64,000 nt of DNA, from assembly GCF_900105195.1 (NCBI RefSeq), contig NZ_FNRX01000002.1, positions 1,984,001 to 2,048,000 of the forward strand. The letters are read 5' to 3'. Under the pieces are notes generated by a model. It was not told the DNA's origin. It worked only from the letters and a program-made list of their open reading frames with translations, and ran no database searches. Made by a program: the position numbers and the translations under genes. This DNA is from Rhodococcus pyridinivorans (GTDB lineage Bacteria > Actinomycetota > Actinomycetes > Mycobacteriales > Mycobacteriaceae). Of this stretch, positions 1-8,528 are shown one piece after another. Within the stretch, counting starts at the first letter, position 1; every line of letters starts with the position of its first letter.

Positions 1-446
1 AGGACCAGTACGGTCTGTCCGTTCAACCCGTCATCGTCGGTGACGTCGCGCCGGATGACAGCGATCTGACCCCCGAGGCCGCGACCGCCGTGCTCGGCGC
101 GACCCGCGAGGCTCTCGTCAACGCCGCCAAGCACGCCGGGGTGGACAGCGTCGACCTCTTCGCGGAGGTGGAACCGCATCAGGTGAGCGTGTTCGTGCGC
201 GATCGCGGCGTCGGATTCGATCCCGACGAGGTGCCGGCCGATCGGCAGGGTCTGGCCAAGTCGATCCGGGCGCGCATCGAACGTCGCGGCGGCCGGACGG
301 TCGTGAAGTCGAGTCCCGGAAAGGGAACCGAGGTGCGCATCCATGCACCGCGCGCCGGCCGGACGGAGACCGAACGCGAACAGGACACCGAGTCGACCTT
401 AGAGTGGGGGGTGAACGACCCCCACCCCGAGGAGCAGACACAGTGA
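1..446 (+). CDS. sensor histidine kinase, C-terminal part (5' end outside window)
   Basis: The reading frame is open from base 3, so the gene begins upstream; 147 residues are visible. They form the ATP-binding half of a NarL/LuxR-type sensor kinase: an N-box-like TREALVNAAKHAG segment, then a G1-box-like DRGVGFDP, then a GKGTEV segment. Membrane and dimerisation domains are not in the window. The TGA overlaps the GTG of the next gene (GTGA at 443-446), so kinase and regulator are translationally coupled. Actinobacterial kinases of this kind often carry an N-terminal PspC domain, but that cannot be seen here. A short Arg/Glu-rich tail follows the ATPase fold. Confidence 0.85.
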   Translation, partial: DQYGLSVQPVIVGDVAPDDSDLTPEAATAVLGATREALVNAAKHAGVDSVDLFAEVEPHQVSVFVRDRGVGFDPDEVPADRQGLAKSIRARIERRGGRTVVKSSPGKGTEVRIHAPRAGRTETEREQDTESTLEWGVNDPHPEEQTQ

Positions 447-1129
447 CTTCGATTCCGGCGACATCGTCCGATGCCACCGAGAACAACCGTCCCTATCGTG
501 TCTTCCTGGTGGACGACCATGCGGTCTTCCGCTCCGGAGTGCGCGCCGAACTGGGGCGCGAGGCCGACATGGAGATCGTCGGCGAGGCCGGGGGAGTCGC
601 CGAGGCCGTCGCCGGGATCGAGGCGACCAAGCCGGATGTCGTGCTCCTCGACGTCCACATGCCCGACGGCGGCGGCGTCGCCGTCCTCCAGCGGATCCCG
701 GACGGGCCGGTCTGCCTGGCGCTCAGCGTGTCCGACGCGGCCGAGGACGTCATTGCCGTCATCCGCGCCGGCGCCCGCGGGTACGTGACGAAGACGATTT
801 CCGGTCCGGATCTGGCCGACGCCGTCCGGCGGGTCGCAGGGGGAGACGCCGTGTTCAGTCCGCGTCTGGCCGGTTTCGTGCTCGACTCGTTCACCGGCCG
901 GTCGGCCGCGCCGGAACCGCCCCTCGATCCCGAGCTCGACTCGCTGACGCCGCGGGAACTCGAGGTGCTGCGCCTGCTCGCTCGCGGCTACACCTACCGT
1001 GAGATCGCCGAGGAACTCGTGATCTCGGTGAAGACCGTCGAGACGCACGCGTCGAACGTGTTGCGCAAGACGCAGCAGTCGAACCGCAACGCGCTGACCC
1101 GTTGGGCACACCGCCGCCGCATCGACTGA
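443..1129 (+). CDS. LuxR/NarL-family response regulator
   Basis: 228 residues. The receiver domain has the acidic pair DD at residues 24-25, the phosphoacceptor Asp70 (in VVLLDVHMPDG) and a conserved Lys in GYVTK. The C-terminal LuxR helix-turn-helix starts at about residue 163 (LTPRELEVLRLLARG, then VKTVETH). The GTG at 443 was chosen because it overlaps the kinase stop and follows a GAGGAG Shine-Dalgarno; an in-frame start at 404 would add 13 residues lying inside the kinase gene. It is presumably phosphorylated by the upstream kinase and acts as a DNA-binding transcription factor. The regulon is not evident from the sequence. Confidence 0.9.
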   Translation: MTSIPATSSDATENNRPYRVFLVDDHAVFRSGVRAELGREADMEIVGEAGGVAEAVAGIEATKPDVVLLDVHMPDGGGVAVLQRIPDGPVCLALSVSDAAEDVIAVIRAGARGYVTKTISGPDLADAVRRVAGGDAVFSPRLAGFVLDSFTGRSAAPEPPLDPELDSLTPRELEVLRLLARGYTYREIAEELVISVKTVETHASNVLRKTQQSNRNALTRWAHRRRID

Positions 1130-1223
1130 GCGTGACCGGTGCTCGTCGTGCCGATGCCGGCGGCGTGCAGTTCTCGTCGCTCGCGAGCGAAATCATCGAC
1201 GAGGACTGCGCAGCCGGCGCAGA

Positions 1224-2420
1224 TCAGACGACCAGCGCGATGATGACGGCGACGAGCAACGCCACCAGGATCACCGCGATCATCGCCGCCATCGCCAGGG
1301 GTGCATAGGCGACGATGCGGTCCTGCGGGTTGTCGGGCACGGGGCCCTTCGGGAGCAGGCGGTCGAGCAGATCCGCCGGGGCGAAACCCTTCGCCGACTT
1401 CTTCGGACCACCGGTGGCCTGCGTCGCGGCACCGAGGGGGCGGTCGACGAAGGAACCACGGGGGCGTGCGGGTTCGGCGAAGTGCGCGGAACGCTGTGCC
1501 CACGACGGGATCGTGCCGTCCTCGTTCTGGATGGGACGGCCGCGCAGGGCCGCCGCCGATCCGCTCGGTCCGAGGACCACGCGGGCGAGGAGATCGCGCG
1601 CCTGCGCCATCGTCGGGCGTCGCGCCGGATCGGGCTGGAGCATCTCGAGCAGGGGCTCGGTGAGCGGACCGGTGTGCGTGGGCATGATGATCTCCGCCCG
1701 CGCGACCCGGTGCAGCAACGCGATCGAGTCGGTCTCGAAGCCGAAGGGCGGTTGCCCCTCCACCGCGGTGTAGAGGGTGGCGCCGAGCGAGAAGACGTCG
1801 CTGGCCTCGGTGGGATCGTTGCCGCGCGCGACCTCGGGTGCGAAATAGGCGGGGGTGCCGATGATCACGCCGTCGGGGTCGTTGTCGCCCTTCGCGCGAG
1901 CGATGCCGAAGTCGCTGATCTTCACGATGCCGGCGTCGCGGCCGCGTTCAGCGATGAGGATGTTGCCGGGCTTGACGTCGCGGTGGACGATCCCGGCGGC
2001 GTGCGCGGCGGTGAGGGCGTCGGCGACGTTCGCGCCGATCTGCGCCACCACGTACGGCGGGAGAGTGTCGACGACGTTCATCACCTGCGCCAGGCTGCGG
2101 GACGGCAAGTGCTCCATGACGAGCCACGGTTCGCCGTAGTGCAGAGCCATGTCGTACATCGAGATGGCGTGCTCGTGGGCGAGTTGGGCGGCGGCCCGGC
2201 CCTCTCGGAGCGCGCGGCGGCGAAGATCCTCGGCCTCGTCGGGATCGAGGTCTGCGGTGGAGATCACCTGCTTGACGGCGACGTCGCGGCCCAGACGGTT
2301 GTCGCGGGCGAGCCAGACGGCACCCATGCCGCCACCGCCGAGCTTGGAGTCGAGCCGATATCGACCGGCCACCAAGTGATCCGGTCCTACGGCCCGTCCT
2401 GCCCATGCCTGCTCCGCCAC
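1224..2420 (-). CDS. membrane-anchored Ser/Thr protein kinase (Hanks type)
   Basis: 398 residues from a GTG at 2420; the open frame continues upstream but looks non-coding. The kinase motifs are complete: glycine loop GGGGMGAV (28-35), invariant Lys50 in VAVK, HRD at 146-148 with D148, DFG at 170-172, and GTPAYFAPE in the activation segment. A Pro/Arg-rich linker leads to one C-terminal transmembrane helix (about residues 370-398) with nothing substantial outside, so the kinase is tethered to the inner face of the membrane and lacks a PASTA-type sensor. It converges on the response regulator gene, with 94 bp between that contain a short palindrome (TCGCTCGCGAGCGA). Its substrate is unknown. 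Confidence 0.88.
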   Translation of the reverse strand: MAEQAWAGRAVGPDHLVAGRYRLDSKLGGGGMGAVWLARDNRLGRDVAVKQVISTADLDPDEAEDLRRRALREGRAAAQLAHEHAISMYDMALHYGEPWLVMEHLPSRSLAQVMNVVDTLPPYVVAQIGANVADALTAAHAAGIVHRDVKPGNILIAERGRDAGIVKISDFGIARAKGDNDPDGVIIGTPAYFAPEVARGNDPTEASDVFSLGATLYTAVEGQPPFGFETDSIALLHRVARAEIIMPTHTGPLTEPLLEMLQPDPARRPTMAQARDLLARVVLGPSGSAAALRGRPIQNEDGTIPSWAQRSAHFAEPARPRGSFVDRPLGAATQATGGPKKSAKGFAPADLLDRLLPKGPVPDNPQDRIVAYAPLAMAAMIAVILVALLVAVIIALVV

Positions 2421-2549
2421 TCGATCGAGAGTAGTCGATCGGAGGTGTTCGCCCCGGCCGAAAAACGTGTGAGCTGCACTGTAGTCACCGTCGGGGGCGG
2501 TGCTCCCGGCTTGACGGGAAGGATTCGGGTCGGTTCTACTTGATGGGGA

Positions 2550-2565
2550 TCGAAAGTATGTTCGA
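2550..2565. promoter_or_regulatory. LexA (SOS) box upstream of imuA'-imuB
   Basis: TCGAAAGTATGTTCGA is a 16-bp inverted repeat matching the actinobacterial/Bacillus-type SOS box (TCGAAC-N4-GTTCGA) at 11 of the 12 defined positions. It lies about 67 bp before the chosen imuA' start and 130 bp from the divergent kinase gene. In mycobacteria, LexA controls the imuA'-imuB operon through a site of this type. Confidence 0.82.
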
Positions 2566-2631
2566 ATAAAGTGCGAGCCGGGCCACGACTTCCCCGTGGT
2601 CGGCCGGTCGTGTGTGTCAGGCGGCAGGCGG

Positions 2632-3408
2632 ATGACAGGGGTGACAGTGGGCGAGGTGGCCGAATTTCCGGTGGACGACGAGGAAGCGGGTCGCGCGGAG
2701 CGGATCGAAGCGTTGCGACGTCGGATCGCGGCAGTGCCGGCGCGGGGCGAGGTCCAGTCCGTCGCGCGAGGCCGGGTCGAGGCCCCCTCCGACCGCATCC
2801 TGCCCGTCCCGGCTCCGCTCGCGGAACTGTTGCCCCAGGGCGGATTGGTGCGTGGCAGCGTCGTCTCGGTCTCGGGGGCCACCTCCCTTCTCCTCGGGAT
2901 GCTCGCGTCCGTGACTGCCTCGGGCGGATACGCCGCCGTGATCGGTCAGCGCCGGCTGGGTCTGCTCGCCGCCGCGGAGATGGGAGCCCGTCTGCACCGG
3001 TTGGCTGTGATCCCCGATCCCGGACCGGATCCCGTGGAGATCGCCGCGGTGCTGCTCGACGGGATCGACCTGGTGGTGTTGGGGCTCGGTGGGGCATCGG
3101 TGCCGCCGTCCCGCGCTCGTGCGGTCGCCGCCCGGGCGCGGAGCAAGCAGTCCGTCCTCGTGGTCACGGACGGTCGCTGGGAGGGTGCACACGTGCGACT
3201 GGAGGCGCGGGTCGACGGTTATCGGGGTGTGGACGGTCCCGGCCGGGACCGGCTGTGCGCGACCCGCTTGTCGGTCCGGGCGCACGGGCGTGCGTTTCCT
3301 CCGCGCGCCACCCGCGTGGAGGTGTGCGCCGGCCGCAGTGCCGTCGAATGGGTGAGTGAGGAGCGAAATCGGCTGGAGGACGGGCATTTCCGTAAAGCGG
3401 TCCGGTGA
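2632..3408 (+). CDS. imuA': ImuA'-like mutasome protein
   Basis: 258 residues. This is a RecA/SulA-like protein of the type encoded before imuB in mycobacteria and rhodococci (Rv3395c-like), a member of the DnaE2/ImuB translesion synthesis complex. The fold appears as SVVSVSGATSLLLGML, where a RecA-type Walker A would lie but without a GKT/GKS, then hydrophobic strands (GIDLVVLGLGG, QSVLVVTDG). The start is uncertain: ATG 2632 is preferred, while GTG 2596 would add 12 residues. Its stop overlaps the imuB GTG (GTGA). A LexA box lies upstream, so it should be damage-induced. Confidence 0.85.
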   Translation: MTGVTVGEVAEFPVDDEEAGRAERIEALRRRIAAVPARGEVQSVARGRVEAPSDRILPVPAPLAELLPQGGLVRGSVVSVSGATSLLLGMLASVTASGGYAAVIGQRRLGLLAAAEMGARLHRLAVIPDPGPDPVEIAAVLLDGIDLVVLGLGGASVPPSRARAVAARARSKQSVLVVTDGRWEGAHVRLEARVDGYRGVDGPGRDRLCATRLSVRAHGRAFPPRATRVEVCAGRSAVEWVSEERNRLEDGHFRKAVR

Positions 3409-4985
3409 ACGACTCGTCCTCTCGACGGGCGCCCGCGCGGGTCGTGGCCCTCTGGTGCCCCGACTGGCCCGCCGTCGCCGCCGCCACCGCCGCGGAGTTG
3501 CCCGCGACCGTCCCGGTGGCGGTGGTCTCGGCGAATCGTGTCGTCGCCTGCTCGGCCTCGGCGCGGGCCGCGGGTGTCCGGCGCGGCCTGAGACGACGTG
3601 AGGCGCAGGCACGCTGCCCGGAACTGCATGTGGCCCGCTCGGATCCCGACCTGGAAGCGCGGACGTTCGAGGCGGTGGTGGCCGCAATCGATGCGGTGGC
3701 CCCGGGCGTGGAGGTGCTGCGCCCGGGGCTGGTGGTCCTCGCCGCGCGCGGTGCAGTCCGGTGGTTCGGTTCGGAGGAGGCCGCCGCGGAGGCCCTGATC
3801 GACGCGGTCGCGGCGACCGGCGTGGAATGCCAGGTCGGTGTCGCCGACGAGTTGTCCACAGCGGTCCTCGCCGCGCGCCGGAACGCGCTGGTCCCGACGG
3901 GGAGGGGCGCCGAGTTCCTGGCGCCGCTGCCGGTCTCGTATCTCGCGGTGGAACCGGCGCTGGCGGCTCCTCGGCGGGCCGACACGGTGGATCTGTTGCG
4001 CCGTCTCGGTATCCGCACCATCGGAGCGTTCGCCGCGTTGTCCCCGATCGATGTTGCGTCACGCTTCGACGCGGACGTCGTCGCTGCGCACCGGAGCGCA
4101 CGGGGCCTGCCGGAACGTCCCCCGTCGGGGCGGCCGATCCCTCCGGACCTGACGGTCGAGCAGCCCTGCGACCCGCCGGTGGAGCGGGTCGACGCCGCGG
4201 CCTTCGCCGGTCGCGCACTGGCCGAACTGCTCCACACCAGGCTCGCGGCAGCGGGAGTCGCATGCACGCGACTGCTCGTGACGGCACGCACCGGGGCCGG
4301 GGAGGAACTCGCGCGCACCTGGCGCTGCGCCGAGCCGCTCACCCCCGAGGGTACGGCCGATCGTGTGCGATGGCAGCTCGACGGATGGCTCACCGGCCGC
4401 AACACGAACCGGCCCACGGCGGGAATCGTGCTGCTACGTCTCGAACCGGTCGAGGTCGTGGCCGCCGGCGCGCTGCAGCTCGGGCTCTGGGGCGGTGTCG
4501 GCGACGAGGACGAACGCGCACGTCGGGCGCTCGTCCGAGTGCAGGGCCTGCTCGGTGGGGACGCCGTCCGGATCGGAGTGCTCGGCGGCGGCCGGGGACC
4601 CACCGAACGGATCGTCCTCGTGCCCGTCGGCGACGAGGCGATACCGCACTCCGACCCGGACGCACCGTGGCCGGGCCGGCTCCCGCCCCCGGCTCCCGCG
4701 CTGGTGTTGCACACACCTCCCGCGATCCGGCTGGACGACGACGTGGGGAATCCGGTCTCGGTGACCGAGCGCGGACTGCTCAGCGGGGCACCTGCTCGGC
4801 TGCGATGGGGAAGTCGCAGCTGGACGGTGATCGGATGGGCCGGTCCGTGGCCGGTGGACGAGTACTGGTGGGATCCGGCCGCCGCCCGGTGCGCCGCCCG
4901 TCTGCAGGTGCTGCTCGAGGAATCACGGGCCCTGCTGGTGTTCTTCGGTGCCGACGGCTGGCGGGTGGAGGGCGTCTACGACTGA
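3405..4985 (+). CDS. imuB: ImuB, catalytically inactive Y-family polymerase homologue
   Basis: 526 residues. The N-terminal half resembles the UmuC/DinB palm and fingers (VVALWCPDWP, SANRVVACSASARAAGV, LRRREAQARCP). The usual S-[IV]-D-E metal-binding motif is absent: the corresponding stretch reads GLVVLAARGAVRW. This fits the family's role as an adaptor rather than an enzyme. A beta-clamp-binding motif QLGLWG sits at residues 358-363, where mycobacterial ImuB has QLPLWG. The protein would bridge the sliding clamp, ImuA' and DnaE2, which is encoded 12 kb downstream. It is co-transcribed with imuA' under the LexA box at 2550. Confidence 0.9.
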   Translation: MNDSSSRRAPARVVALWCPDWPAVAAATAAELPATVPVAVVSANRVVACSASARAAGVRRGLRRREAQARCPELHVARSDPDLEARTFEAVVAAIDAVAPGVEVLRPGLVVLAARGAVRWFGSEEAAAEALIDAVAATGVECQVGVADELSTAVLAARRNALVPTGRGAEFLAPLPVSYLAVEPALAAPRRADTVDLLRRLGIRTIGAFAALSPIDVASRFDADVVAAHRSARGLPERPPSGRPIPPDLTVEQPCDPPVERVDAAAFAGRALAELLHTRLAAAGVACTRLLVTARTGAGEELARTWRCAEPLTPEGTADRVRWQLDGWLTGRNTNRPTAGIVLLRLEPVEVVAAGALQLGLWGGVGDEDERARRALVRVQGLLGGDAVRIGVLGGGRGPTERIVLVPVGDEAIPHSDPDAPWPGRLPPPAPALVLHTPPAIRLDDDVGNPVSVTERGLLSGAPARLRWGSRSWTVIGWAGPWPVDEYWWDPAAARCAARLQVLLEESRALLVFFGADGWRVEGVYD

Positions 4986-5000
4986 GTAGGCTCGAGCATC

Positions 5001-5789
5001 ATGAGATCTCCGGTCCTCACCGTCGCGCCGAACGGGGTCGCCCTGGCGTATCGCGAATACGCTGCGTCCCGCGAATCCGCGGGGTCCGCCGCCCGTTCCG
5101 TGCCCGTACTGCTTGTGCACGGGATGGGGGGTGACGGGCGCACATGGACCCGGTTCGCCGGAAACCTGGTGAAGGCGGGCCGACGGGTGATCACCGTCGA
5201 CCTGCGCGGGCACGGACGCAGCGGCCGGGCCCCCTCGTACCGTTTCGACGAGTTCGCCGCCGACGTCGCCGGCCTGTGCGCCCACCTGGGTGTCGAGGCC
5301 GTCGATCTCGTCGGGCACTCGCTCGGCGGTCATGTGGGATCGCTGGTCGCGCAACAGAATCCCGGCCTCGTCCGGCGACTTGTCCTCGAGGAGACACCTC
5401 TGCCGTTGCGGGAGGGGGATCCGGTTCCGGAGGTGCCGGCCCACCGCCCGACTCCCGCGGAGTTGTGGCACGCCGCGACCAGCATGGCGCTCAACCCGCG
5501 CGCGGTCACCGCCTTCGACCGCTCGATGACGCCGTCGGTCGTCGCCCAGTTCCACACGCCGAATCCGGTGTGGTGGAAGCATCTTCCGTCCCTCGACGCT
5601 CCGACCCTGCTGTTGCGCGGAGCGCGCCGCGGCAGCATGGTCGACCCGCGCCTGCTGACGGCGGCAGTCGACGCGCTGCCTTCGGCCTCAGTGCGGGAGA
5701 TCGGCTGCGGGCACAGCATCCACCGCGACCGTGCCCGCGATTTCGCAGCGGCCGTCGTCCCGTTCCTCACGGATCGAACGGTTGCCTAG
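5001..5789 (+). CDS. alpha/beta hydrolase
   Basis: 262 residues, 15 bp after imuB. The fold is a typical single-domain hydrolase: oxyanion region HGMGGDG (40-46), nucleophile elbow GHSLGG with Ser107, and probable catalytic His238 in GCGHSIH. There is no signal peptide, so it should be cytosolic. The substrate cannot be deduced; a lipolytic esterase, epoxide-hydrolase-like or C-C hydrolase role are all possible. Close spacing to imuB suggests co-transcription, but nothing links it to DNA repair. Confidence 0.82.
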   Translation: MRSPVLTVAPNGVALAYREYAASRESAGSAARSVPVLLVHGMGGDGRTWTRFAGNLVKAGRRVITVDLRGHGRSGRAPSYRFDEFAADVAGLCAHLGVEAVDLVGHSLGGHVGSLVAQQNPGLVRRLVLEETPLPLREGDPVPEVPAHRPTPAELWHAATSMALNPRAVTAFDRSMTPSVVAQFHTPNPVWWKHLPSLDAPTLLLRGARRGSMVDPRLLTAAVDALPSASVREIGCGHSIHRDRARDFAAAVVPFLTDRTVA

Positions 5790-5800
5790 ACTGGACGATC

Positions 5801-6715
5801 GTGCGCATCGCGACCTTCAACATCAACGGAATCCGCGCCGCACAGCGCCGCGGATTCGAGGACTGGTTGCGTGAGCGCAACCCCGACGTGGTGGCCCTGC
5901 AGGAGGTACGCGCTCCGGCGGCTGCGATCCCGCAGGGAGTCTTCGGCAAGTACCACCTCGCCTACGACGAGGGCACCCTTCCCGGCCGCAACGGCGTCGG
6001 AATCCTGACCCTGCACGAACCTGCCGCCGTGCGCACCTGGAGCGGCACCGCACTGCTGCGACTTCCCGGTGAGGAACACGTCGACCGGATCGAGTTCGAT
6101 CGGGGAGCGCTGGCACGCGGACTGTCCGAATTCGCCCACGAGGGGCGGTACGTCGAGGTGGATCTCGCCGACGCACCGATCACCGTGGCGTCGCTGTACC
6201 TGCCGAAGGGCGGGCTCCCGGCGCACCTCCAGAAGCCCGGGCGCATGCGCGACGAACCGGACGGTGGGATGCGCTACCAACGCAAGATGCGGTTCCTGTC
6301 GGCCTTCGCCCGGCAGCTGACCCGTAGCCGACTCGCGGCGCGCGCCCAGGGGCGGGAGTTCCTGATCATGGGTGATTTCAACGTCGCCCACACGCGCTAC
6401 GACGTGCGCAACTGGCGGCGTCGCGGGCAGGCCGAGGGCTTCCTGCCCGAGGAACGCGCCTGGTTCGATTCACTGTTGTCGCCGCGCACGCTCGTCGACG
6501 TCGTCCGCCGGAATCATCCCGAGGTCGACGGTCCCTACTCGTGGTGGTCGTGGCTGGGGGAGTCGTTCGCCTCCGATTCCGGGTGGCGGATCGACTACCA
6601 CCTCGCCACGCCGCGACTGGCCCGGACCGCGATCTCCGCAGGGACCGACCGCGATCCGGCGCCGGACCGGAGGATCAGCGATCACGCGCCGGTCGTCGTG
6701 GACTACGACATCTGA
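5801..6715 (+). CDS. xthA: exodeoxyribonuclease III (AP endonuclease family)
   Basis: 304 residues from GTG 5801, 11 bp after the hydrolase. Endonuclease/exonuclease/phosphatase fold motifs are complete: FNINGIRAAQ, LQEVR, SLYLPKGG, GDFNVAHT (catalytic Asp and Asn) and SDHAPVVV (catalytic His). The enzyme would cut 5' of abasic sites and trim 3' blocking groups in base excision repair. A second, shorter homologue (267 residues) lies at 42943. This copy carries extra residues around 60-100. The last codons and stop are part of a tandem duplication that continues downstream (6695-6770). Confidence 0.9.
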   Translation: MRIATFNINGIRAAQRRGFEDWLRERNPDVVALQEVRAPAAAIPQGVFGKYHLAYDEGTLPGRNGVGILTLHEPAAVRTWSGTALLRLPGEEHVDRIEFDRGALARGLSEFAHEGRYVEVDLADAPITVASLYLPKGGLPAHLQKPGRMRDEPDGGMRYQRKMRFLSAFARQLTRSRLAARAQGREFLIMGDFNVAHTRYDVRNWRRRGQAEGFLPEERAWFDSLLSPRTLVDVVRRNHPEVDGPYSWWSWLGESFASDSGWRIDYHLATPRLARTAISAGTDRDPAPDRRISDHAPVVVDYDI

Positions 6716-6770
6716 GTGACTGTCGTGGACTACGACATCTGAGTGACTGTCGTGGACTACGACGTCTGAG
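6695..6770. repeat. 27-bp tandem repeat over the xthA stop codon (about 2.8 copies)
   Basis: GTCGTGGACTACGACATCTG plus AGTGACT is repeated at 6695, 6722 and 6749 with exactly 27 bp spacing. The third copy has one substitution (gacGtctgag) and is incomplete. The unit contains the last codons of xthA (V-D-Y-D-I) and its TGA, so each downstream copy carries its own in-frame stop. It was probably produced by replication slippage. Confidence 0.95.
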
Positions 6771-6791
6771 CTTGATATGTAGGGCTCGTGG

Positions 6792-7898
6792 TCAGTCCAT
6801 GGTGAGGATCTGACGGAGGGCGGTTCCGTCGGCCAGGGCGTCCATCGCCTCGTTGATCCGACCCAGCGGCAGACGGTCGGTGACGAGTCGCTCGACCGGC
6901 AGTCGCCCCTCGCGCCACATGTCCACGAAGCGGGGGATGTCGCGGGCCGGGACGGCGGATCCGAGGTAGCTGCCCACCAGTGAGCGGCCCTCGCCGACGA
7001 GAGCGGTGGGCGAGATCTCGAGCCGGGCGTCGGGGGCGGGCAGGCCGACAGTGATCGTAGTGCCTCCCGGTCCGGTGAGCGCGACCGCCGTGGCGAGCGC
7101 GGGCACGCTCCCCGCGGCCTCGATGACCAGCCGCGCCTTCACGCCCTGTTCGACGGCCTCGTCCGGTGAGAGGACGCGTTCGGCTCCCAGCGACCGGGCC
7201 GTATCGCGCTTGTCCGGGGAGGTGTCGACGGCGATCACGGTGACGTCGTCGTGGGCCAGCGCCACGAGCAGCGCGGCCATCCCCACTCCGCCGAGACCGA
7301 CGACGACCAGCGTGTCCCCGGCCTGAGGACGAGCAGTATTGACGACCGCCCCGCCACCGGTCAGCACGGCGCAACCCATCAGCGCGGCGACCTCGGCGGG
7401 GACGTCGTCGCCGACACCGACGAGCGACCGCGTGTCGACGACGGCGTGGGTCGCGAAGGCCGATGCTCCCAGATGGTGGTGGACGTCGTTCCCGTCGCGG
7501 TGCAGCCGCCGGGCGCCCGACAGCAGGGTTCCCGCCGCGTTCGCGGCCGATCCCGGGATGCAGGGGCGGATGCCGTTGCTCGCGCAGCCCTCGCACTCAC
7601 CGCAGCGGGGCATGAAGGTCATGACGACCCGCTCGCCGACGGAGAATCCCGTGGTGTCGTCGCCGAGTTCGACGATGCGTCCGGCCGCTTCGTGCCCGAG
7701 CAGCATGGGAACCGGACGAGGCCGGTTGCCGTCGACGACGGACAGATCGGAGTGGCACACACCGGCGCATTCGATCTCGACCAGCGCCTCACCCGGGCCC
7801 GGTGGGTCGAGTTCGAGAAGGTCCACGCTGAGCGGGGTGGACTCCTCGTACCGCCGTCGACGTCCGATCTCCTCCAGGACTGCTCCGGTGATCTGCAC
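6792..7898 (-). CDS. zinc-dependent alcohol dehydrogenase (MDR superfamily)
   Basis: 368 residues. Catalytic zinc ligands are visible at Cys48 (AGVCHSD) and His69-Glu70 (LGHEAAG). The structural zinc lobe has Cys99, Cys102, Cys105 and Cys113. The Rossmann segment VVVGLGGVGM binds the nicotinamide nucleotide, and the following VIAVDTS with an Asp suggests NAD(H) preference. It resembles the class III-like or acyl-alcohol dehydrogenases common in mycolate-making actinobacteria. It converges on xthA and its repeat. The substrate cannot be assigned. Confidence 0.87.
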   Translation of the reverse strand: MQITGAVLEEIGRRRRYEESTPLSVDLLELDPPGPGEALVEIECAGVCHSDLSVVDGNRPRPVPMLLGHEAAGRIVELGDDTTGFSVGERVVMTFMPRCGECEGCASNGIRPCIPGSAANAAGTLLSGARRLHRDGNDVHHHLGASAFATHAVVDTRSLVGVGDDVPAEVAALMGCAVLTGGGAVVNTARPQAGDTLVVVGLGGVGMAALLVALAHDDVTVIAVDTSPDKRDTARSLGAERVLSPDEAVEQGVKARLVIEAAGSVPALATAVALTGPGGTTITVGLPAPDARLEISPTALVGEGRSLVGSYLGSAVPARDIPRFVDMWREGRLPVERLVTDRLPLGRINEAMDALADGTALRQILTMD

Positions 7899-7948
7899 GA
7901 GTCTCCCTTCCGTAGAGTCGCGGATTCTCCGCCTCTAGCATCACGAGC

Positions 7949-8473
7949 ATGACACTCACCCGGGCCGACCGCTTCCTCATCGGTGCTACCGCAGTCTTCC
8001 TCGTGTCCCAGGCGAACATCGGTCGGGTTCTCGGCTCCACGGCCCCGACGGTGGGCACCCTCCAGACCACCTTCTCGGCCGCGAAGTACCGAAAGATCCT
8101 CGACAATCTCGGTCCTGAGGAGATCGAGCGCTACCGGCAGCACTACTACTGGGACATGGTCCATCCGGCGACCTTCGCGATCGCATTGCGGGCCGGTGCA
8201 CGATCGCTCGACGAACACCGCCCGCTGTCGCCGAGCACGCGTCGGATCCTGATGGCGGCGCCCGTCGTCGCCGCGGCGGGGGACTACGTCGAGAACGCCG
8301 TCGGCCTGTACCTGCTGGATCACCGCACCCGGATCGACGATCGGACGGTCCGGGCTGCCTCGACCGTCAGCGTCACCAAGTGGGTGCTGGCGCTGGGCAG
8401 TTTCGCGTACCTGTCGCAGGGATTCCTGCGGATGTGGGGCGGTGCGGCACAGCGGGTTCTTCGCCGCGGCTGA
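7949..8473 (+). CDS. small membrane protein of unknown function
   Basis: 174 residues, not assigned to a family. Hydrophobic segments occur at about 9-28, 103-122 and 140-160. Two predicted soluble stretches contain conserved-looking aromatic and charged residues (YRKILDNL, RYRQHYYWDMVHP). The HYYWDMVHP motif with its His pair might be a ligand or metal site. It is divergent from the alcohol dehydrogenase with 50 bp between starts, so the promoter region is shared. Confidence 0.6.
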   Translation: MTLTRADRFLIGATAVFLVSQANIGRVLGSTAPTVGTLQTTFSAAKYRKILDNLGPEEIERYRQHYYWDMVHPATFAIALRAGARSLDEHRPLSPSTRRILMAAPVVAAAGDYVENAVGLYLLDHRTRIDDRTVRAASTVSVTKWVLALGSFAYLSQGFLRMWGGAAQRVLRRG

Positions 8474-8528
8474 CCGGTCACCGCGGGGTGCCGGGCCATC
8501 ACGAGGGTGTCCGGGCCACAATGTCCGC

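Noticed and set aside
5144..5800. 219-codon in-frame upstream extension of xthA
   Set aside because: It overlaps the hydrolase gene in another frame and bears no similarity to exonuclease III, whose conserved N-terminus starts at GTG 5801.
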